A DNA stretch of 64,000 nt from DASYKT01 sp963718105. Its GTDB lineage: Bacteria > Acidobacteriota > Blastocatellia > Pyrinomonadales > Pyrinomonadaceae. The DNA lies in contig OY970352.1 in assembly GCA_963718105.1 (NCBI GenBank), forward strand, positions 3,720,001 through 3,784,000, given 5' to 3'. Below, piece by piece: positions 34,980 to 43,521 of the stretch (positions are counted from its first letter, which is position 1; the number at the start of each line of letters is the position of its first letter). Both the position numbers and the translations under genes were made by a program. The notes under the pieces were generated by a model. It did no database searches. It was not told the origin of the DNA and worked only from the letters and a program-made list of their open reading frames with translations.

Positions 34980-35108
34980 CGGGGCGCAGACTTTAGTCTG
35001 CAAATGAACGCGCAGCGTTCGTGAGTTCTTGCTTTCGTCATCTCATGATCTAGACCGGCGGGCGGCCCGGATGCAAGGCATCCGTTGCAGACTGAAGTCT
35101 GCGCTCCC
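34980..35108. repeat. REP-like element, full paired form
   Basis: GGGGCGCAGACTTTAGTCTGC at the left and GCAGACTGAAGTCTGCGCTCCC at the right are inverted copies of the same head and hairpin. Between them sit GAACGCGCAGCGTTC and a GGATGC...GCATCC hairpin. The left head has GGGGCGC where others have GGGAGCGC. Confidence 0.75.
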
Positions 35109-35110
35109 GG

Positions 35111-35224
35111 TTATGCAGAAGTAAGGGCGGGCTGGAGAAGTTCGGAAAGAACATCGACCAGCTCGTCTTTTAAGTTTACGGTTTTGAGTAATTGCGCATT
35201 GGCAAGGGCAATGTCGGAGGCCGG
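35111..35224 (-). pseudogene. possible C-terminal gene remnant
   Basis: On the minus strand an open stretch of 37 codons reads PASDIALANAQLLKTVNLKD and continues DELVDVLSELLQPALTSA to a TAA. The composition looks like a genuine protein tail, but a stop directly precedes the first codon and there is no start. I do not recognise the source. It abuts the REP element, and the rest of the gap up to 35395 holds nothing I can support. Confidence 0.3.
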
Positions 35225-35395
35225 TTAGCCCTGCGCGATAAAGCGTTTGTTTATAAAAGATATCGTTATCCTTTAGACGCTTTCACCGCTAGCTTAATTT
35301 CCGGGTAACTTTTTGTCAAACGCATCTGTGTTAAAATGCGTCTTATCAATAGTTAGATGCCAGGGACCTAAAAATGGTTCTCTTTTGTGTATTAA

Positions 35396-36826
35396 ATGTA
35401 CGAATTTGCAGTCACACCAGCCATCACCCAGTTACGCCGCCCGGGTGTTCTGCTTACCGAAGTAGAACAGGGAAGCCTGGCCGAAGAATTGGAGCTTGCG
35501 CCCGGCGATCGCATCGTCAAGGTGAACGGCCGGACCGTCCGCGACTATCTCGATTTTCGTTTTCAAACCGCGGGCGAGACCGAGATGACCTGGCTGGTGC
35601 GCAAGCCGAACGGTGAAAGTTGGGAGATCGAACTCGAACGCGACGAGGGCGAAGACTTCGGAATGATGTTTGAGCAGATCGTGCCCCGCCAGTGCGCCAA
35701 CGAATGCCTGTTCTGCTTTTGCAAGGGCAACCCGGAAACAGCGCGGCCTTCGCTTTTTGTGCGTGACGAAGACGTCCGCCTTTCGTTTCTCTACGGCAAT
35801 TACACCACGCTGACCTCGATCACACCGGATGAAATGAACCGCATCGTGGAGCAGCGCCTTTCACCGCAGTACGTGTCGGTGCACGCAACGGATCTCGACG
35901 TGCGCGCTTACCTGCTCGGCGTAAATAAAACGCGCGCGGATATCTCTGACAAGCTGCAGCGTCTGCTCGACAACAACATTGAGATCCACGCGCAAGTGGT
36001 CTTATGTCCCGGCATTAACGACGGCGAAGTGCTGCAAAAAACCGTGCGCGATTTGGCGGCGCACTATCCGAAAATAATTAGCACGGCGATCGTGCCGCTC
36101 GGGCTGACCCGCTATAACACTGACGAGCGCCTGACCGCCGTCACGCCGGAGTTTTGCCGGCAGGTGATAAAAGAGATCACGCCGCTGCAGCGCGAATTTC
36201 GCAAAAAATTCGGAGTTACCTTTGCTTTTCTGGGTGACGAAATATATTTGAAAGCCGGACTGCCTATCCCTTCGCGCGCGCACTATGGAAAATATCCTCA
36301 GATCGAAGACGGCGTGGGAATGGTGCGCACGTTTTTGAATAAATTCGAGAGCGTATTGAAAAAAGTGGAGACCGCCGGGAGCGCCGAATTCATTCGGCAT
36401 AAAAACAAAGATGCGAGAACTCACCCGGTTGCAATAAAACCGCAGGTTCCGCACTCCGCCTTTAGCATTCCGTCTTCCCTTCACGGCACCGTCTTTACCG
36501 GCGAAATGTTTGCGCCCGTGTTGGCTGAGCAGGTCGAAAAATTCAACAAGCTGACCGGCGCGCGGCTTAGTGTAATGGGTGTTCCCAATACCTATTTCGG
36601 CGGCGATGTCGCGGTGGCGGGATTACTGACCGGGCAGGACTTTCTGGCCGTGAAAGACAAGGTCGAAGGCGATTTTGCCGTCATTCCTAAAAACACGATC
36701 AAATCCGATGAGCCGATCTTTCTCGATGGAATGAAGTTCGATGAACTTAAAGCTCAATTCAAAGTGCCGGTCTATGACATGGATGTGATCGACCTGATCA
36801 ACAGGCTTCTTACTGATAAAAGATAA
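35396..36826 (+). CDS. DUF512 family Fe-S (radical SAM-like) protein with PDZ-like N-terminus
   Basis: The 476-residue protein combines an N-terminal PDZ-like segment (PGVLLTEVEQGSLAEELELAPGDRIVKVNGRTVRDY) with an iron-sulfur region (CANECLFCFC, a Cys-rich cluster motif of the DUF512/radical-SAM-like type) and the C-terminal DUF512 part from roughly residue 360. The function of DUF512 proteins is not settled. Between residues ~325 and 360 the protein has a low-similarity, His/Lys/Pro-rich insert encoded by a REP-like sequence (36377-36397 and flanks). The family usually continues without such an insert, so this is a likely repeat-derived linker. Confidence 0.85.
   Translation: MYEFAVTPAITQLRRPGVLLTEVEQGSLAEELELAPGDRIVKVNGRTVRDYLDFRFQTAGETEMTWLVRKPNGESWEIELERDEGEDFGMMFEQIVPRQCANECLFCFCKGNPETARPSLFVRDEDVRLSFLYGNYTTLTSITPDEMNRIVEQRLSPQYVSVHATDLDVRAYLLGVNKTRADISDKLQRLLDNNIEIHAQVVLCPGINDGEVLQKTVRDLAAHYPKIISTAIVPLGLTRYNTDERLTAVTPEFCRQVIKEITPLQREFRKKFGVTFAFLGDEIYLKAGLPIPSRAHYGKYPQIEDGVGMVRTFLNKFESVLKKVETAGSAEFIRHKNKDARTHPVAIKPQVPHSAFSIPSSLHGTVFTGEMFAPVLAEQVEKFNKLTGARLSVMGVPNTYFGGDVAVAGLLTGQDFLAVKDKVEGDFAVIPKNTIKSDEPIFLDGMKFDELKAQFKVPVYDMDVIDLINRLLTDKR
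36377..36397 (+). repeat. REP-like copy inside the DUF512 gene
   Basis: GGGAGCGC at 36377-36384 is followed by CCGAATTCATTCGG, which forms the same hairpin as at 10607 and 54254 but with a C-G closing pair instead of A-T or G-C. It is read as coding sequence, in the insert of the DUF512 protein. Confidence 0.72.
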
Positions 36827-36871
36827 GCTGTATTTAAATATGGCTTTGCCTCTGAAGCCGTCAATAACTTT

Positions 36872-36981
36872 TAAGAGCGGGCGCAAGCAACCCTTCCTGA
36901 CCTGAGAGGTATTCAAGATGAGTGGTAAAAATTAAGTTTGATAAATTTGCAGTCAGGAAGGGCCGCTTGCGCCCGCTCTTA
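36872..36981. repeat. 110-base inverted repeat, dispersed family
   Basis: The outer 30 bases are near-perfect reverse complements: 36872-36901 and 36952-36981 differ at two positions. The right part, including flanking bases 36939-36999, recurs at 55396-55457. It lies between the DUF512 gene and the convergent TonB-family gene. Confidence 0.75.
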
Positions 36982-37003
36982 GGGCAATCAGATCAGCTAT
37001 TCC

Positions 37004-37041
37004 AAAAAAAATGCGGCGGAAAAATATAGATTCCACCGCAT
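37004..37041 (-). terminator. rho-independent terminator for the TonB-family gene
   Basis: Reading the minus strand, ATGCGG-T-GGAA pairs with TTCC-G-CCGCAT around a nine-base loop and is followed by eight T residues. It starts 27 bases after the TonB-family stop. Confidence 0.85.
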
Positions 37042-37067
37042 GAATAAAAGAATCTAAAGAATTAAAC

Positions 37068-37904
37068 TTATCCGTTCGAAAACCTGTAAATTATCACCCC
37101 GGTAACCTTGACCGCTTGTCCGGTGAGTAAGGTCGGGCCGAATTTCGCCTGGCGTGCGGCCTGTTCCGCCGCTTGCCTTAAGAGCTGGTGTCCGCTTACG
37201 GCCTTGGCCGAGATCACGTTTCCCTGCTCATCTATCGTTACCTGCACGCTGACATTGTCCCGGATGTTCATCAGTTGCGCCGGTCTCGGGTACGGCGGCA
37301 CCGGCAGCGATCTTGCCTTGCCGTTTAATACTCCGCCTGAAACGGGGGTGGTGCGTCTTGTCTCCGGGTCCTTTTTCGGCATTACGGGCGGTTTGTCTTC
37401 CCCGTCACCGCCGCTTTTAGCTACCGTGCCGGAATTAAAAAGGCCGTCATTACCGCCGCCGCCATTACCATCACTTCTGGTCGGCGTCATGCCCGTAGAG
37501 ATCCCTTCGGTATCTATCTTTCCCATCGTAAATGGGGTTGTCGGGCGCGCCTTTTGCGTATTCGGCGTGGTAGAGATATTCGTCGGCGGATTCTGCGACT
37601 CGTCCAGCCGCATCATATTGACCTGGCGCGAAGGCAATTCATCTTTGACCGCCTGCTGCTGCGGCCTGGACGCAGCCTGCGGCAGCTCCGGCTTGGGCGG
37701 TTCGACGGCCGGGATAGGAACCGGCGCGATCATCGCGGAAAGCTCCAAACCGTCATCGGTGAGCGTTAATTCCGCGGCCATAATGCTCCAGACAAAAACC
37801 GAAAAACATCCAACTAAAACTACTACGGCCGTGCCCAGGAAAAATGCGCGAAACTTTCTGCTTTCCCTGCCGTGCCCGCTCGATACTACCAATTGATCTA
37901 ACAT
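37068..37904 (-). CDS. TonB-family energy transducer
   Basis: The 278-residue protein starts MLDQLVVSSGHG at 37904, preceded by a strong GGGAGGAAG site. A membrane helix lies at about residues 20-42, then a Pro/Gln/Thr-rich periplasmic linker (~60-185), then the TonB C-terminal domain (~195-278), with YPRPAQLMNIRDNVSVQVTIDEQGNVISAKAVSGHQLLRQAAEQAARQAKF, the hallmark of these domains. It transmits proton-motive force to outer-membrane receptors or belongs to the related Acidobacteriota TonB proteins. No ExbBD genes are adjacent, so it may act as a stand-alone variant. Confidence 0.82.
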   Translation of the reverse strand: MLDQLVVSSGHGRESRKFRAFFLGTAVVVLVGCFSVFVWSIMAAELTLTDDGLELSAMIAPVPIPAVEPPKPELPQAASRPQQQAVKDELPSRQVNMMRLDESQNPPTNISTTPNTQKARPTTPFTMGKIDTEGISTGMTPTRSDGNGGGGNDGLFNSGTVAKSGGDGEDKPPVMPKKDPETRRTTPVSGGVLNGKARSLPVPPYPRPAQLMNIRDNVSVQVTIDEQGNVISAKAVSGHQLLRQAAEQAARQAKFGPTLLTGQAVKVTGVIIYRFSNG

Positions 37905-38038
37905 AACTTCCTCCCTTTTCGGTGCCGCCGAGGTGCAGGGACTTGTCATAAAAAACGGTGCCAAACAACGAATGGAACGTTTTCCATTCACTTATTAGAC
38001 ACCGGTTCGCGGAATTTGTTCCTTATTGAGAGATTTAA

Positions 38039-38416
38039 TTACGCAGTTTTGTTTCTTTGCATCTTAGCTTTCAGTTTGTGTAACTGAGTAGCATAAAGTT
38101 CATTCTCGGTATTTTGTGATATTTTAATGGCCTTATCCAAATAAGCGACCGCGTTATCGTAGTCTTCGATCTCTTTATATGATTCTGAAATTCCCACTAA
38201 AGAGCTTAAATAAATGGGATTTTTGGTATTAGTGTTGGCTAAAACTTTATTAAATAATTCTATCGCAAGTTGATACTGTCTTTTGTGAAATTCGGTTTGA
38301 GCATTTACATAGTCTGATTGGTAATATGTACTCCATTTTTTTACATACAGGTAAGCACATAAGAAACCTAAAAAGGCGCTGCCCACAGATAAAACAAGCC
38401 CGAAATATATATCCAT
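38039..38416 (-). CDS. small membrane-anchored TPR protein (fourth gene of signalling operon)
   Basis: The 125-residue protein has an N-terminal membrane helix (IYFGLVLSVGSAFLGFLCAYLYV), so the rest probably faces the cytoplasm, and two to three TPR units (YQLAIELFNKVLANTNTKN, YKEIEDYDNAVAYLDKAIKISQ). Its ATG overlaps the upstream stop by one base (TAATG), which indicates translational coupling. It is AT-rich like its three upstream neighbours. Function is unknown; a protein-binding scaffold is plausible. Confidence 0.72.
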   Translation of the reverse strand: MDIYFGLVLSVGSAFLGFLCAYLYVKKWSTYYQSDYVNAQTEFHKRQYQLAIELFNKVLANTNTKNPIYLSSLVGISESYKEIEDYDNAVAYLDKAIKISQNTENELYATQLHKLKAKMQRNKTA

Positions 38417-38868
38417 TATTTATTATTCTCAGAAACGGTTGGTGGATCTTTTATTGTTTTTTCGCTGTTCAATAATCCTCCTCCGAGTGACACAAGATAA
38501 ATTAGAAAAATTAAACATGCGAAGCCTACAATATTAGGAATCCAAAAAGATAGTTTTGCGCCTTCGCCCCAATTTCTTATAAAGAGGGCCATAATGACGG
38601 CAAGAATAAACAAAATAAAAGAAACGATAGTAGAAATGATCAGAAGAGCCGGGGATTCCACGTTACTTCCGAAATGATTAAAAACACTTATGCCGTAAAT
38701 AAACGTGCCGAATGCACACATGAGAATAAGATCCAGACCGACCGAAAGAAACTCTTGCCACTTAACTCGCGATGCTTCTTTTGTCAAACATTTAATAACT
38801 GCTGTTGAGAAAACTAACAGGAAAGGCATTACGCCATATTCTAATAAAGATAAAATGGAACGCGTCAT
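38416..38868 (-). CDS. four-helix membrane protein (third gene of signalling operon)
   Basis: The 150-residue protein has four hydrophobic helices, at about residues 12-28, 42-60, 75-98 and 110-132. There is no recognised family. Its start overlaps the receiver stop by four bases (ATGA), and its stop shares a base with the next start. It may be the output or the input of the kinase/receiver pair. Codon use and A+T content match the rest of the operon, not the surrounding genome. Confidence 0.7.
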   Translation of the reverse strand: MTRSILSLLEYGVMPFLLVFSTAVIKCLTKEASRVKWQEFLSVGLDLILMCAFGTFIYGISVFNHFGSNVESPALLIISTIVSFILFILAVIMALFIRNWGEGAKLSFWIPNIVGFACLIFLIYLVSLGGGLLNSEKTIKDPPTVSENNK

Positions 38869-39278
38869 ACTTTATTTCCGCATCTTTTAATTTCATCAAA
38901 CAGCTTTTCGTCACTTCTATCTCCGAGTTTATGAAGATGTATTGCATGTAAATCCCTAATCTCGTTTTTAATGGACTCTTCGTTTAATATCGTGTAGCAA
39001 ATGACTGGAATGCGCTTGTTATATTCACGAATTTTTCTTAATATATATATTCCATACATTAGATCAGGTTCGTCTTCAGGTAATGTTAAATCGCCGCCCA
39101 AGGGTAACATCATGTCTAAGACGATTAGGCTGTAATTATTTATTTTCAATAATTCCAAAGCATCATGCCCATTAAAAACATAATCATAATGCCCAAGGCC
39201 AAATTCGGCGTCCATTCTGTCGAAAATGGCATCCATATACCATTTTTCTTCATCAACTATTAGCACCTTACCAGTCAT
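38865..39278 (-). CDS. stand-alone response-regulator receiver domain
   Basis: The 137-residue protein is one receiver domain with no output domain. It has the acidic pocket VDEE (about residues 8-11), the phosphoacceptor Asp55 in LIVLDMMLP, a Thr in VICYTILNE and a Lys in HLHKLGD. The receiver is enlarged by a loop (GGDLTLPEDEPDLMYG) after the phosphorylation site. I chose ATG 39278, since an AAGAAGG site lies six bases before it. It follows the kinase gene by 11 bases and overlaps the membrane gene by four. Phosphorylation by the kinase at 39290-41431 is inferred. Confidence 0.82.
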   Translation of the reverse strand: MTGKVLIVDEEKWYMDAIFDRMDAEFGLGHYDYVFNGHDALELLKINNYSLIVLDMMLPLGGDLTLPEDEPDLMYGIYILRKIREYNKRIPVICYTILNEESIKNEIRDLHAIHLHKLGDRSDEKLFDEIKRCGNKV

Positions 39279-39289
39279 CTTCATCCTTC

Positions 39290-41431
39290 TTAATTCCTAA
39301 TTGCAATTATAAACTCCGTTTTATTGCCCCTACTGGAAACGGATATTTCTGCCTTTAGCGCCTCAATAATTCTCTTAACTAAAAAAAGCCCTATGCCAGA
39401 ACCCATTGTGGAAAATTGATTCGCATTCTCACCTCTATAATCTTTTTCAAAAATCTTTAGTTTTTCTTCTTCGGATATAGAAGCCCCCCAACTCGTCACT
39501 CTAATAAAAGTTTTATCCAGCTTAGTGTAATGGTAAATTAGTATGTTTCCATCACTTTTCGGATTCGATTCATCGTAATTAATACCGTTTGCCCTAAGAG
39601 AAGACGCATTGAAGGAATATTTAATAGCGTTATCAATGAGATTATTCATAACCTCTTCTAAAAGCTCTCTGTCAGTTTCTATACTCTCTAAGCTCTTAAA
39701 CTTCTCTTCGGAACTATACGTAAATATACCAATGCCTTTTGATTTTGCAAGAGATTGAAATTCTATACATCTTTCGATCAAAAATTTTCGTAATCCTAGT
39801 ATTTCCTTTACAGGTTTTACATCAAAATTCAACGTCTTCTGAAATCTTGTAAGTTGCCTTATGGAATGTTTAATCATGAAAAACATCTGTTTCAGCTTTT
39901 CTTTTCGCGCATTAACCTCTATGTCTCCTTTTAACATATTGCTAATATGCGAACGCATTCCGTGTAAAGGAGCTGCAACCTGATGTATTACAGTTCTCAT
40001 GCTTTCTGTTTGAGCAATTTCCTGTTGTTGTTTTGTTATTTTTTCACTATCTTGAATATGCTTTATTTCCAAGCCCATTCCTTTAACCGCTAGTATTAAC
40101 ATCTCTACGTCCGCTGTGATAAACTTACGATTTATCGTGTTTGTTAATACCATGTAGCTGTTATTTATATTTTGTATAGGAACAATTGTAATCTGTTTGA
40201 TATTTAACTCATCTAATTTGCCCCGATATTTCTCTGATTTTAGATCTCCAATTTCCATTATTCTTTGAGATTGAATTATATTGTTATCATTATCAATACT
40301 AAAGATATTCACTTTTTTCTCTGCTTCTAATTCGGTGCTGAAGCTAACTGCCATGATGTTGCCATCTTCTGTAAATAATGAAATAACCGCTTGACTGAAT
40401 TGATTGACTTCTGGGTATTGCGGATCTTTAAAGCTTTTTAAGAAGCGTACATACCCAGCTAGGGTGTCTGTGTATCCTCTTATTTCCGGTTGGAGTGTAG
40501 ATTCCTTGAATAATCGAATCATTGCCCCGTTGCAATTAACCACCTCGCTTAACAATTCGCATGCTTTGCTAAGTTTCAGGAGTGAAATTTCGGTTATTGT
40601 TTCGTTTACCGAGGAAAGCTTTTTATAACCTGCCAAGTAATAATTGGTCTCAATATGTAAAGATATTAACTGTGAAAAATAGCCTAATCTTTCCTGGTAT
40701 TCTTCCGTTAGTTTATACTCGTTACCATGTTCTAAAATAAATGTCTGTTTAGTGGGGTATAAAATTCTAATTATCCCGAAATACCTTTCAGTCGCATATA
40801 AAGGAAGAGCTACATAAAAACCATTTTCTTCTATTTGAATATCAATCTCGTCCTTCAACAAATTAACACATTGCTTTTTTGAAGTAGGATACTCGGCTAA
40901 ATTGCATATTTTTGCTTCCATCAAGTACTCATTTTTCAGTTGCAAAAGACTCCTAAAGTACTCGCCCGTTATGGTTTTATCATCAATGTAATATTTTTCT
41001 TTTAGAAAAAGATTTTTATACTCGTCAAAAAGTTTGCCATATTTTGTAAACTCATCGCATAATACAAGAAATTGCTCCTCATCGGCGATCTTGTCGTTTT
41101 GAGAATTGCGAGCAAAATCTCTATATAATTCTGGACAATTTAAGCTCCCAGTGGAATATTTTTTTGATTTTAAAAACTCAAATATACTTATATTTTCTAA
41201 TATAATTCTTAAGCTTTCATTATGTAAGGTTAGATTTGAATTAGACGGATTAATATAGCTGCCTCGGCACACTAGGGCATCCTCTTTACTTTCGTATAGC
41301 AGTAAAGAAACAACTCCGGCACCTAAAATTTCACATAACAGTCTAGCAGTCTGATCACACTTTAAGCGTAATCCGTATTCTCTGTTAAAAATCTCAGTAA
41401 TATTCTTAGCGAAATCAGTACTATCTATCAT
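39290..41431 (-). CDS. GAF-type sensor histidine kinase
   Basis: The 713-residue protein has no membrane segment. The N-terminal ~440 residues hold two GAF-like modules (first around LLCEILGAGVVSLLLYESKEDALVCRGSY; second around LSEVVNCNGAMIRLFKES). The H-box is IHQVAAPLHGMRSHI with His at about residue 483, an altered box (the canonical HE(L/F)RTPL is replaced). The ATPase part has an N-box NNLIDNAIKYSF (about 590-600), and GSGIGLFLVKRII. The usual DNG of G1 reads SWGAS, so ATP binding may differ. It starts at ATG 41431 (a TTG at 41461 is also open). The gene leads the four-gene operon. Confidence 0.82.
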   Translation of the reverse strand: MIDSTDFAKNITEIFNREYGLRLKCDQTARLLCEILGAGVVSLLLYESKEDALVCRGSYINPSNSNLTLHNESLRIILENISIFEFLKSKKYSTGSLNCPELYRDFARNSQNDKIADEEQFLVLCDEFTKYGKLFDEYKNLFLKEKYYIDDKTITGEYFRSLLQLKNEYLMEAKICNLAEYPTSKKQCVNLLKDEIDIQIEENGFYVALPLYATERYFGIIRILYPTKQTFILEHGNEYKLTEEYQERLGYFSQLISLHIETNYYLAGYKKLSSVNETITEISLLKLSKACELLSEVVNCNGAMIRLFKESTLQPEIRGYTDTLAGYVRFLKSFKDPQYPEVNQFSQAVISLFTEDGNIMAVSFSTELEAEKKVNIFSIDNDNNIIQSQRIMEIGDLKSEKYRGKLDELNIKQITIVPIQNINNSYMVLTNTINRKFITADVEMLILAVKGMGLEIKHIQDSEKITKQQQEIAQTESMRTVIHQVAAPLHGMRSHISNMLKGDIEVNARKEKLKQMFFMIKHSIRQLTRFQKTLNFDVKPVKEILGLRKFLIERCIEFQSLAKSKGIGIFTYSSEEKFKSLESIETDRELLEEVMNNLIDNAIKYSFNASSLRANGINYDESNPKSDGNILIYHYTKLDKTFIRVTSWGASISEEEKLKIFEKDYRGENANQFSTMGSGIGLFLVKRIIEALKAEISVSSRGNKTEFIIAIRN

Positions 41432-41821
41432 CGTATGAGAGTTATCCGTTTTGCACTGCAATACTACTTGCTTAGAAGAGGTTTATCAAGTCTAAATCGT
41501 CCCAGTAATATTTACTACAAAACGCTAACACACTGAAATCGAATAGTATTAAAAGGTTATTTTGATTTTTCTTGCTTTATTTCTCTAAATCGAGCTAAAC
41601 TTACGTTTAACAGTTCTCGCAGCAGATGCGTATCTGCGCCCGTGCTCGACAATAAAAGCGACGTTTTCGGTCCGGTTAGAGAGTAAGTGTAAGGTTTTAT
41701 CAGGGAAGCGATTGTTATTTTTACAATAAGGGTTGGGGCGTCGCGGGTAGTTGGATTTACAGCAGTTTTGTGTTTTCGGTTTACTTTCCTTCCTGGCTTC
41801 TTCCAAATAATTTAGAGGAAA
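41432..41821. other. intergenic region upstream of the RRM and kinase genes
   Basis: Divergent spacer between the kinase gene and the RRM gene. The kinase side is AT-rich; the RRM side is more mixed. An AGAGGAAA site precedes the RRM start at 41822. I see no convincing gene, hairpin array or promoter pair; a long 5' leader of the RRM gene is possible. Confidence 0.4.
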
Positions 41822-42148
41822 ATGAATAATAAACTTTACGTAGGAAATTTGAGTTTCCGTGTGTCCAGCGAAGACCTGCAGGCTCTTTTTGGTGAAGTTG
41901 GATCGGTGGAATCGGCGCGCGTTATCGAAGACCGTGAAACCGGGCGCTCACGCGGTTTCGGGTTTGTGGAAATGGCAACTGCCGACGAAGCGGCAAATGC
42001 GATCGATAAATTTAACGGTATGGATTACGAAGGCCGCAACATGGCGGTCAAAGAAGCCCAGCCGCGCGAAGACCGCGGCGGCGGCGGCGGTGGCGGTGGA
42101 CGCCGTAATAATTACAACGGCGATGGCGGCGGCGGCGGACGCTGGTAA
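41822..42148 (+). CDS. single-RRM glycine-rich RNA-binding protein
   Basis: The 108-residue protein has one RNA-recognition motif: RNP2 is LYVGNLSF (about residues 4-11) and RNP1 is RGFGFVEM (about 43-50), followed by a helix AANAIDKFNGMDYEGRNMAVKEAQ. The tail (from about 83) is almost entirely Gly with Arg/Asn. This is the bacterial RNA-binding protein type known from cyanobacteria, often cold-responsive. A strong terminator follows, so it is a single-gene unit. Confidence 0.93.
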   Translation: MNNKLYVGNLSFRVSSEDLQALFGEVGSVESARVIEDRETGRSRGFGFVEMATADEAANAIDKFNGMDYEGRNMAVKEAQPREDRGGGGGGGGRRNNYNGDGGGGGRW

Positions 42149-42173
42149 GTAAAACGCCATTAACAATTTTGTA

Positions 42174-42205
42174 AGCGTAAAGGAATTATTCTTTTACGCT
42201 TTTTT
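42174..42205 (+). terminator. rho-independent terminator after the RRM gene
   Basis: AGCGTAAA (42174-42181) pairs with TTTACGCT (42193-42200) around an 11-base loop, followed by a T-run. It lies 26 bases after the stop. Confidence 0.86.
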
Positions 42206-42349
42206 ACTGCGAGCGCGACAATTATCAAGCATGTTCTGAATTCCAGGATTTCACAATTTCAGGATTCCAAAAGAATATATGGAATTTTGGAATGGGAAGC
42301 ACGCTCCATGACTGCCCTGGTTTCCGCCTTTTATTGTAAACTGGCAGAT

Positions 42350-43453
42350 ATGGCTAAAAAGATCAGGCTCGGTTTTATCGGCACGGGATTTACGCGGCTG
42401 ATACAGATCCCCGCGTTCCAGATGTTTCCGGAAATCGAGGTGGTTTCCGTCGCCAGCGGCTCGCTGGAAAACGCGGAAAAGACCGCCCGCGATTTCAACA
42501 TCCCGCACTTTACCGCGGACTGGCGTGAGACCGTCGCGCGCGAAGATATCGATCTGATCAGCATCGTCACACCGCCTTATCTGCACAAAGAGATGGCCAT
42601 TGCCGCGCTCGAAGCGGGCAAGCACGTTCTCTGCGAAAAACCCACGGCGATGAATGCCGCCGAGGCCCTGGCAATGCTCGAAAAAGCGCGTGAAAAAAAG
42701 CTGCTGGCGCTGATCGACCACGAATTGCGTTTTCTAAACGGCCGCCGGAAAGCATTGGAAATGATACAAGGCGGCGATATCGGAAAGATCACTCATATGA
42801 AGGTCTGGTTCCGCAATGCCTCGCGCGGGCACGAAGGCGTGAAGTGGAACTGGTGGTCTGATGAACGGCGCGGTGGCGGCACGCTGGGCGCCATCGGCTC
42901 GCACGCGGTAGATACTCTGCGCTGGTTTTCCGGCGCCGAGGTCAGCGAAGTTTTCTGCCTGCTAAAAACTAATTTTAAAGAACGGCTCGATGAGTCGACG
43001 GGCGAAAAACGCGCGGTCACCAGCGATGACGAATCCAATTTGATCCTGAAAATGGCGGATGGCGAATTCACTCGTGACACCAGCGCGCTGATCTCGATGT
43101 CGGTTACGGAATCGGGCAAGTATGGCCATCGCACCGAGATCTACGGCGACAAAGGCGGCCTGATGATAGAAGACGGCGGTGAATTAAAATTTGCCGGGAT
43201 CACGGACACCGATTGGCAGGATATCGAAGTCGAGCTTGGCGAGGTGCCGCCGGGCAGCAAAGTCGGCGGGTGGTCGCGCGGGTTTTTGAATTTTGCGCGC
43301 GAAATAAAAGACGCCCTGCTCGAAGGCAGAACGGAGATCCCGCAAGCCGCCGATCTTGTAGACGGCCACCGTAATCAACTGGTGCTCGATGCCGCGCGCG
43401 AGTCAGACGCTTCGGGATGTTTTGTGAAAGTCTCTGAAAACACAGGTGTTTAG
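42350..43453 (+). CDS. Gfo/Idh/MocA-family oxidoreductase
   Basis: The 367-residue protein starts MAKKIRLGFIGTG at 42350; an upstream in-frame Met at 42287 is not supported. The NAD(P)-binding GFIGTG and the conserved GKHVLCEKPTAMNAAEA motif identify the Gfo/Idh/MocA family, and a C-terminal beta-sheet domain follows (HMKVWFRNAS, GGTLGAIGSHAVDTLRW). These enzymes act on sugars or inositol; the substrate is not evident. It is preceded by a short dispersed-repeat-like stretch. Confidence 0.87.
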   Translation: MAKKIRLGFIGTGFTRLIQIPAFQMFPEIEVVSVASGSLENAEKTARDFNIPHFTADWRETVAREDIDLISIVTPPYLHKEMAIAALEAGKHVLCEKPTAMNAAEALAMLEKAREKKLLALIDHELRFLNGRRKALEMIQGGDIGKITHMKVWFRNASRGHEGVKWNWWSDERRGGGTLGAIGSHAVDTLRWFSGAEVSEVFCLLKTNFKERLDESTGEKRAVTSDDESNLILKMADGEFTRDTSALISMSVTESGKYGHRTEIYGDKGGLMIEDGGELKFAGITDTDWQDIEVELGEVPPGSKVGGWSRGFLNFAREIKDALLEGRTEIPQAADLVDGHRNQLVLDAARESDASGCFVKVSENTGV

Positions 43454-43521
43454 CGCACTGATCACTTTGTTTAAAGAGACGCATCTTTGAACGGGCGAAA
43501 CTTTTTAGCTAAGCTTTAAAG

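Noticed and set aside
41585..41806. Small minus-strand open frame upstream of the RRM gene
   Set aside because: No ribosome binding site or family match; more likely the leader of the RRM gene.
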